DNA from: Enhydrobacter aerosaccus
Lineage (GTDB): Bacteria > Pseudomonadota > Alphaproteobacteria > Reyranellales > Reyranellaceae
Length of the DNA: 50,823 nt
NCBI GenBank assembly: GCA_903915535.1
Contig: CAIWTJ010000072.1
Location: forward strand, 1 to 50,823
Reading direction: 5' to 3'
Shown: positions 1-5,675 of the stretch, piece by piece
How positions within the stretch are numbered: the stretch's first letter is position 1
Layout: every line of letters starts with the position of its first letter
The notes under the pieces: generated by a model
Database searches by the model: none
What the model saw: only the letters and a program-made list of their open reading frames with translations
Told to the model about the DNA's origin: nothing
Program-made: the position numbers and the translations under genes

Positions 1-116
1 AGCGGCAGCAGTCCGTCGGTGTATTCCCTCTGGGCATCGATGATAACAAGAACGCCGTTGGCCATCGTCGCCGGTGTCGGCGCCGCTCCGGCCATCTGCA
101 GCATGGTCATCGCCAT
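1..116 (-). CDS. isochorismatase-like cysteine hydrolase, N-terminal fragment
   Basis: Only the first 38 codons lie in the window; the gene runs off the left edge. The visible protein begins MAMTMLQMAG and continues ANGVLVIIDAQREYTDG. The hydrophobic strand followed by D-x-Q is the opening of isochorismatase/nicotinamidase-like hydrolases, where this Asp belongs to the catalytic D-K-C triad. Three in-frame ATGs lie in the first eight codons, so the exact start is uncertain. The gene is divergent from the flavoenzyme at 311, and the 194-bp gap between them carries repeats that could serve either promoter. The substrate cannot be told from this fragment. Confidence 0.7.
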   Translation of the reverse strand, partial: MAMTMLQMAGAAPTPATMANGVLVIIDAQREYTDGLLP

Positions 117-220
117 GTTCGAACCTCGATTGTTACACGGTTGCAGAAAGTATGTTTGTATCAACGCTTAAGACGCTGCAATTTGCAAGCGTAAGCACAT
201 GCCGAAAAATGCATCTCACT

Positions 221-257
221 CGTCACTCAGAATGAGAGAGTCGTCACTCAGATTGAG
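221..257. repeat. 21-bp-spaced direct repeat in divergent promoter region
   Basis: CGTCACTCAGAATGAG (221-236) recurs as CGTCACTCAGATTGAG (242-257), with one mismatch in 16. The two starts are 21 bp apart, two helical turns. The second copy is itself a near-palindrome (CACTCA-GAT-TGAGTG). Two same-face sites between divergent genes suggest an operator, but no regulator gene is visible nearby. Confidence 0.5.
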
Positions 258-270
258 TGGCTGAGTTTGA

Positions 271-286
271 TTGACGTGAGCGTCAA
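271..286. promoter_or_regulatory. perfect inverted repeat upstream of flavoenzyme gene
   Basis: TTGACG-TGAG-CGTCAA is a perfect 6-bp inverted repeat with a 4-bp spacer, 24 bp before the ATG at 311. Its size and symmetry suit a dimeric repressor or activator site (TetR, MerR or GntR type). It lies directly after the 21-bp direct repeat, so this short region may hold two kinds of binding site. Function is inferred. Confidence 0.4.
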
Positions 287-310
287 CGTAGGTTTTTTGT
301 GGAACGCAGA

Positions 311-1429
311 ATGAAGACCATCATTGTCGGCGGCGGCATCATGGGGCTCAGCACGGCCTGGGCCCTGGCGAAGAGCGGCCAGGATGTCGAACTTTTCGAG
401 CAGGGGCCGTTGCCCAATCCCTTGGCGTCGTCGATGGACGAGCATCGTCTCATCCGCCATCCCTACGGCGATCACACAGGCTATGCACGATTGATCGACG
501 ATGCATTCGTGGCTTGGGACGAGCTGTGGCGCGACCTCGGGCAGCGTCTCTTCGCCGCGACCGGTACGCTCGCCCTTACCGGCAACGGCGCAGATTGGGC
601 GCTGCGCTCCGCCGCCAGCCTCGCCTCCATCGAACGGCCCATGACCCGGCTGTCGCTCGCCGAATTGCCGCTTCGCTTTCCGATGCTCGACTCGAAAGGC
701 GTCGAACACGCCTTCTGGATCGACACCGGCGGCGTGCTGTTCGCGCAGGACATCACGGCCGCCCTCGCCCGCTACCTCAGTCACCAATCCAACGTCCGGC
801 TTCACTCCTACACGCCGATCCGCGCGGTCGACCTCGAACTCGGCCAGGCCGTCACCGAGACCGGCACCGTCCATACGGCGGACACCGTCGTCGTCGCGGC
901 GGGCGCGTGGGTCGGCCGGCTGATGCCCGCATCGGCGGGAAAGCTCGTGCCGTCGCGCCAGATCGTCATCTACTTCCGCCTGCCCGACGACCAGCGCGCA
1001 GCCTGGTCGAAGGGCCCGATGCTGATCGACAAGACCGGCGAGGTCGGCCTCTACCTCGTGCCACCGATGGAAGGTCGCGGCATGAAAGTGGGCGACCACG
1101 AGTTCAGCCGCAGCGGCGATCCCGACGGCAGTCGCGAGGCCACGCCTGGCGAGATGAAGCCGCTGCTCGATCGGTGCGCCAGCCTGCTGCGCGGCTTCGA
1201 GCAGTGGCGGATCGACCGCCTGAAAGTCTGCTTCTACACCGTAACCGACGACGAGCGCTTCGTGGTCGAGAAGCAGGGTGCGAAGGGCTGGGTGATGTCG
1301 CCCTGCTCGGGCCACGGCTTCAAGTTCGGCGCGCTGATGGGCAAGGAATTGGCCCGCACCATCGTCTCGGAGCGCGATCCGGGCCAGCACGCGCGCTGGG
1401 CAGCGGGTCTCGAAGGCGATACAAAATAG
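311..1429 (+). CDS. FAD-dependent oxidoreductase, monomeric sarcosine oxidase-like
   Basis: This 372-residue protein belongs to the DAO/MSOX flavoprotein family, which oxidises N-methyl or secondary amino acids with O2. The N-terminus MKTIIVGGGIMGLSTAWAL is the GxGxxG Rossmann motif for FAD, and an acidic residue (ELFEQG) ends the second strand. Near the C-terminus LKVCFYTVTDDERFVV aligns with the MSOX segment whose Cys carries the covalent flavin; here it is Cys307. SGHGFKFGALMGKELA is the usual closing flavin-binding motif. An in-frame GTG lies 12 bp upstream, but ATG 311 puts the Rossmann strand at the N-terminus, as in relatives. The IlvD-like dehydratase starts 24 bp after the stop, so the two are probably co-transcribed. 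The substrate is unknown; sarcosine is only one possibility. Confidence 0.85.
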   Translation: MKTIIVGGGIMGLSTAWALAKSGQDVELFEQGPLPNPLASSMDEHRLIRHPYGDHTGYARLIDDAFVAWDELWRDLGQRLFAATGTLALTGNGADWALRSAASLASIERPMTRLSLAELPLRFPMLDSKGVEHAFWIDTGGVLFAQDITAALARYLSHQSNVRLHSYTPIRAVDLELGQAVTETGTVHTADTVVVAAGAWVGRLMPASAGKLVPSRQIVIYFRLPDDQRAAWSKGPMLIDKTGEVGLYLVPPMEGRGMKVGDHEFSRSGDPDGSREATPGEMKPLLDRCASLLRGFEQWRIDRLKVCFYTVTDDERFVVEKQGAKGWVMSPCSGHGFKFGALMGKELARTIVSERDPGQHARWAAGLEGDTK

Positions 1430-1453
1430 CCTCGACCGAGGAGAGGAAACGAC

Positions 1454-3211
1454 ATGGCATCCCGCAAACGCGGCGCAAAAGGCGCGACCCCCAAGGCTGC
1501 GGGCAAGAAAGCCACCGGCATGCGCCAAGGGCTGGCCACCTATGGCGACGCGGGCTTCTCTCTGTTCCTGCGCAAGGCGTTCCTCAAGGCGGGCGGCTAT
1601 ACCGACGAGGCGCTCGACCGGCCGATCGTGGGCATCACCAACACCTTCAGCGACTTCAATCCCTGTCACGGCAACGTGCCGGACCTCATCGAGGCGGTGA
1701 AGCGCGGCGTCCTGATGGCCGGTGCCATGCCGATGGTCTTCCCGACCATCTCGATCCACGAGAGCTTCTCCCATCCGACCAGCATGTTTCTGCGCAACCT
1801 CATGTCGATGGACACCGAGGAAATGATCCGCGCCCAGCCCATGGACTCCGTGGTGCTGATCGGCGGATGCGACAAGACCCTGCCCGCCCAGCTCATGGCT
1901 GCCGCATCGGTCGACAAGCCCGCGGTCGTGCTGCCGGTCGGCCCGATGCTGGTCGGCCATTTCAAGGGCGAGGTGCTGGGCGCCTGCACCGACTGCCGCC
2001 GCCTGTGGGGCCAGTTCCGCGCCGGCACCTTCAGCCAGCAAGACATCGACAAGGTGAGCGAGCGCCTCGCGCCTACCAAGGGCACCTGCATGGTGATGGG
2101 CACCGCCAGCACCATGGGATGCATCGTCGAGACGCTGGGCATGGGCCTGCCCAACAGCGGCTCGATTCCCGCGACGCACTCAGATCGCCTGCGCGTTGCC
2201 GAAGCGACCGGCAAGCTCGCGGCCGAGATGGCGGTGAAGCAAGGCCCCAAGCCGAGCGAAATCATGACCAAGGCTGCATTCAGGAACGCGCTCACGGTGC
2301 TCCAGGCCATAGGCGGCTCGACCAATGCGTTGGTCCATCTCACCGCCGTCGCGCGCCGCCTCGGCATCGAGATCGAGCTCGAGGAGTTCGACGAGATCGG
2401 CCGCAACGTGCAGGTACTCGTCGACCTCAAGCCGTCGGGCGACCACTACATGGAGCATTTCCATTGGGCCGGCGGCAACTCGCGCCTGATGAAGGAGATT
2501 CGCAAGAACCTCGACGAGAAGTGCAAGACGGTGGCCGGCAGGACGATCAAGCAGGTCATCGACGCGGCCGAAATGGTGCCGGGCCAGACCGTGATCCGCA
2601 CGTCCAAGAACCCGATCAAGGAAACCGGCGGCATGGCCGTGCTGCGCGGCAATCTCGCGCCGCGCGGCGCCGTCATCAAGCATGCCGCCGCCACGCCTGC
2701 CCTGCTGACGCATACCGGTCGCGCCGTGGTGTTCGATTCGCTGGAGGATCTCGCCGCGCGCGGCGACGATCCCGACCTCGACGTGAAGGCCGACGATATC
2801 CTGGTGCTGCGCAACGCCGGCCCCAAGGGCGCGCCCGGCATGCCGGAAGCGGGCTCGTTCCCGATCCCGATGAAGCTCGCGCGCGCGGGCGTGAAGGACA
2901 TGATCCGCATCTCCGATGCGCGCATGAGCGGCACGGCGTTCGGCACCATCGTGCTGCACATCGCGCCTGAGTCCGCCGTCGGCGGCCCGCTGGCGCTGGT
3001 CAAGACCGGCGATCGCATCACCCTCGACGTGCCCAAGCGCAAGATCGAGTTGCTCGTCTCTGCGGCGGAACTCGCCACGCGCAAGAAGGCGTGGAAGGCG
3101 CCGCCTCCGCATCCCGGCAGCGACCGCGGCTACACCGGCCTGTACCACAGGACCGTGCTGCAGGCCGACGAGGGCGTCGACTTCGACTTCCTGGGGCCGG
3201 CCAAACCGTGA
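1454..3211 (+). CDS. IlvD/Edd family dehydratase (sugar-acid dehydratase-like)
   Basis: The 585-residue protein is an iron-sulfur dehydratase of the IlvD/Edd family, which removes water from 2,3-dihydroxy acids. The three cluster cysteines are visible: Cys71 in DFNPCHGN, Cys139 in IGGCDKTLPA and Cys212 in KGTCMVMGTASTMG. A basic Ala/Lys-rich extension of about 20 residues precedes the conserved start. The sequence looks closer to the pentonate dehydratase branch (L-arabonate/D-xylonate) than to biosynthetic IlvD, because it has an N-terminal extension and sits beside a flavin oxidase rather than ilv genes. A strong GAGGAGAGG site precedes ATG 1454. The stop overlaps the GTG of the next gene. 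Substrate assignment is inference. Confidence 0.88.
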   Translation: MASRKRGAKGATPKAAGKKATGMRQGLATYGDAGFSLFLRKAFLKAGGYTDEALDRPIVGITNTFSDFNPCHGNVPDLIEAVKRGVLMAGAMPMVFPTISIHESFSHPTSMFLRNLMSMDTEEMIRAQPMDSVVLIGGCDKTLPAQLMAAASVDKPAVVLPVGPMLVGHFKGEVLGACTDCRRLWGQFRAGTFSQQDIDKVSERLAPTKGTCMVMGTASTMGCIVETLGMGLPNSGSIPATHSDRLRVAEATGKLAAEMAVKQGPKPSEIMTKAAFRNALTVLQAIGGSTNALVHLTAVARRLGIEIELEEFDEIGRNVQVLVDLKPSGDHYMEHFHWAGGNSRLMKEIRKNLDEKCKTVAGRTIKQVIDAAEMVPGQTVIRTSKNPIKETGGMAVLRGNLAPRGAVIKHAAATPALLTHTGRAVVFDSLEDLAARGDDPDLDVKADDILVLRNAGPKGAPGMPEAGSFPIPMKLARAGVKDMIRISDARMSGTAFGTIVLHIAPESAVGGPLALVKTGDRITLDVPKRKIELLVSAAELATRKKAWKAPPPHPGSDRGYTGLYHRTVLQADEGVDFDFLGPAKP

Positions 3212-4203
3212 CGGAGACGTCTCTCCCGAAGATCTCCGTCGTCGTCACCTGCTACAACACGCGCGACTACATCGCCGCCGCGATCCGGTCGGTGGCGCGC
3301 CAGACCCTGCGCGACTTCGAGTGCGTGATCGTCGACGACGCCTCGACGGACGATTCGGTGGCCGTGATCCAGCGGGCACTCGACGAATTGAAGGACGCGC
3401 GCTTCTCGCTTGCCCGGATGGAGAAGAACGCGGGCCAGACCGGGGCGACGCGGCGCGGGCTGCAGCTCACCAAGGCGCCGTTCGTTTGCTTCCTCGACTC
3501 CGACGACCTGTGGCACGAGACATTTCTCGAGCGCCACCTCGCCGCACACCTCAACGAGAGCTATGCCGTGGGCTTTACTGCCTGCAATGCACGGCTGATC
3601 GACGGCAGCGACACGCTCATCGCAGGCACGGTCTACTGGTTCGGCAAGGACCGCGCCGTCGCCGATCGCGGCCAGGCCTTCGCACCGATCGACGCCGCGC
3701 GCGTGCCGACGATCGACACCGACAAGAAGACTGCGACCTGGCAGCCGCAGACGCCCTACCGGCTCTACACCAAGCGGCTGGTGCACTGGGTCTGGGTCTC
3801 GACCTCGTCGATGATGTTCCGCCGCTCGGTGATCGACCTCGTGTTCCCCGACGACGACGAAACCTACCGCCTGCACATGGACTTCTACATCGTCGTCATG
3901 GCCCAGATGGTTTCAGGCTCGCTGCTGATTGACGAGGCGCTCTATTCCTATCGCCTGCACGGCCGCAACTTCGCCGCCAACAATCCGGTCTTGGGCGGAC
4001 GGCTTCACATGTCGGCCCGGAACTGGGGCGCGACCTACGCCACCATGCTCGACCGTATGTTGGCAGCGATGGTGCAGAATCACGACCGGTTCGAAGCTGC
4101 TTTGGGCGTTCGCCAGTACCGGAAAATGCTGCTGCACATGCAGGCCGCGCGACGGCCCACAATAATTGCCTGGATTTGGCGCCTTCGCAGTTTGCTGGTG
4201 TAG
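3208..4203 (+). CDS. family 2 glycosyltransferase
   Basis: This 331-residue GT-A glycosyltransferase opens with ISVVVTCYNTRDYIAAAI, the GT2 nucleotide-sugar strand. It has VIVDDASTDDS and the metal-binding FLDSDDLW motif (Asp97, Asp99, Asp100). I place the start at GTG 3208, which overlaps the upstream stop as GTGA; homology begins within ten residues of it. An upstream extension in the same frame would lie inside the dehydratase gene and has no family similarity. GT2 enzymes transfer a sugar from a nucleotide donor to polysaccharide, lipid or protein; donor and acceptor cannot be read here. Translational coupling to a sugar-acid dehydratase is unusual. No transmembrane segment is evident. 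Confidence 0.88.
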   Translation: MTETSLPKISVVVTCYNTRDYIAAAIRSVARQTLRDFECVIVDDASTDDSVAVIQRALDELKDARFSLARMEKNAGQTGATRRGLQLTKAPFVCFLDSDDLWHETFLERHLAAHLNESYAVGFTACNARLIDGSDTLIAGTVYWFGKDRAVADRGQAFAPIDAARVPTIDTDKKTATWQPQTPYRLYTKRLVHWVWVSTSSMMFRRSVIDLVFPDDDETYRLHMDFYIVVMAQMVSGSLLIDEALYSYRLHGRNFAANNPVLGGRLHMSARNWGATYATMLDRMLAAMVQNHDRFEAALGVRQYRKMLLHMQAARRPTIIAWIWRLRSLLV

Positions 4204-4273
4204 CACTCCTCGTGCATCATCGTTATGGAACTGAGGTTTAGCCCTGTATCTTCGGATGCAAGGGGAGTGCGTT

Positions 4274-5353
4274 TTGATTTCAATGAAACTGGTTTGGCGA
4301 GTTCTTGCAATCGCAGGAGGCTTGACCGGAATGCACGGCACTCACATGGCGCTCGCGCAGAGCCCGGCACCGGCAGCGGTACCGGCCGCTGCGTCGAGCG
4401 ATCTTGACCGCCAGTACGATGCCGCCTTCCAGGAGATGCTGGCGCAGCCTGCCAATCTCGACGTGTTATTCAAGTTCGCCTCGCTGGCCAGCCAGACCGG
4501 CGATCTGGAAGGCGCCATTTCCGCGCTCGAGCGCATGCTACTGATAAACCCAGAGTCGCCGCGCGTACGTCTCGAACTCGGCGTCCTATACTTCCGCCTC
4601 GGCTCGTACGAAGTATCGCGTACCTATCTCGAAAGCGCGTTAAAGGCGCCCAACATGCCGGCCGACGTGCGCGCACGCGCGCAACAATTCATGGCCGAGG
4701 TCGAAAGCAAAGAGAAGCCGTCACACTTTTCGGGCGAACTCTTTCTCGGCTGGCGCTACCAGTCGAACGCCAATCTTGGGCCGTCGACCACCAATGTCCT
4801 GCTGTTCGGCCAAATTGCCAGCCTTAACCAAGCAGCAGTGGGTTCGCCCGACTGGGGAATTGTTTCATCGGCTCAGATTCGTCACAACTACGATCTCGGG
4901 CGGCAGGACAAATCGACGATCGAGACGATCCTTAGCACCTACATCAACCGCCAGTTCAGCGTTGCCCTGGCCAACGTCACGCTTCTGGACGTGAGCACAG
5001 GTCCGCGTTTTCAGATCTTCAATGGAACCTTCGAGGATGTGAGTCTGAAGCCGTTCTTCTCTGGCGGCTACATCATGGTCAACGATGCGCCCTACTACGG
5101 GAGTTACGGCACGGGTCTGGAACTCGCGGCCCTGATCTCCGACCGGCTACGGAACGTGTCGAGCTTCCAGGTCCGCCGTCACGATCACACCAACAATTAC
5201 TATTTGGTGAACAACAGCCAGTATCGAGGCGTCGAATATACCGGCGCGACCGGGTTCCAGTTCGCGCTGTCCAACACGGTCACGCTGTTTGCTAACGGCA
5301 CGGCTTCACGCTACGAAACTGATCAGACCCCGGCGCAGAGCTATACCCTGTAA
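4274..5353 (+). CDS. SLAM-like (type XI secretion) outer-membrane protein, N-terminal part before in-frame stop
   Basis: This is the first 359 codons of a TPR plus beta-barrel protein resembling surface lipoprotein assembly modulators. A signal peptide (MKLVWRVLAIAGG to ALAQS) is followed by two or three TPR-like helix pairs (about residues 50-140: GDLEGAISALERMLLINP, LGVLYFRLGSYEVSRTYL). Barrel strands then begin at FSGELFLGWRYQSNANLG. TTG 4274 lies 6 bp after AGGGGAG; ATG 4256 and ATG 4283 are alternatives. TAA at 5351-5353 stops the frame, yet the same frame continues without a gap to 5653 and ends like an outer-membrane barrel. The gene is therefore a recent nonsense mutant or carries a sequencing error. 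The secreted FecR/TbpB-like protein is encoded just downstream. Confidence 0.75.
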   Translation: MISMKLVWRVLAIAGGLTGMHGTHMALAQSPAPAAVPAAASSDLDRQYDAAFQEMLAQPANLDVLFKFASLASQTGDLEGAISALERMLLINPESPRVRLELGVLYFRLGSYEVSRTYLESALKAPNMPADVRARAQQFMAEVESKEKPSHFSGELFLGWRYQSNANLGPSTTNVLLFGQIASLNQAAVGSPDWGIVSSAQIRHNYDLGRQDKSTIETILSTYINRQFSVALANVTLLDVSTGPRFQIFNGTFEDVSLKPFFSGGYIMVNDAPYYGSYGTGLELAALISDRLRNVSSFQVRRHDHTNNYYLVNNSQYRGVEYTGATGFQFALSNTVTLFANGTASRYETDQTPAQSYTL

Positions 5354-5368
5354 GGTGCCGGCGGGGGC

Positions 5369-5653
5369 ATGTCGTTCCGTTTTGTCGACCCCTTCCTCAA
5401 GACCACGCTGCCGTGGAACGTGACCGTATCGGTGACGGAAAATTGGTGGGCTTACGATGCGCCCGACACGCAAATCGACCCCAATACGATGCGCCAGCAG
5501 ACCGATACGATAGCCAACCTGACTTTGGCGATCCCGTTCGATGACCGCACGACGTTTTCCGTGACGGGCGCACGGTTTGTGCGCAGTTCTGCGCTTCCCA
5601 ACTATGCGTTTTCCAACGACAGTGTGATGTTCGGTGTAGGCTGGCGCTTCTAG
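5369..5653 (+). pseudogene. C-terminal barrel segment of the SLAM-like protein, separated by in-frame TAA
   Basis: These 94 codons are in the same reading frame as the upstream fragment and follow the TAA after only five sense codons (Gly-Ala-Gly-Gly-Gly). The sequence has alternating beta-strand character (LPWNVTVSVTENWWAYD, TANLTLAIPFDDRTTFSVT) and closes with GVGWRF. The terminal Phe is the signature recognised by the BAM complex on outer-membrane barrels. It has no signal peptide, so as a separate product it could not reach the outer membrane. A G-rich stretch precedes ATG 5369, but re-initiation seems unlikely to be useful. With the upstream part the intact protein would be about 459 residues. 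Confidence 0.7.
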
Positions 5654-5675
5654 CGTCGACCAAAGGAGATTGTCG

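Noticed and set aside
248..2179. Long open frame on the minus strand opposite the flavoenzyme and dehydratase genes
   Set aside because: No family similarity; the frame is open only because high-GC coding DNA on the other strand lacks stop triplets there.
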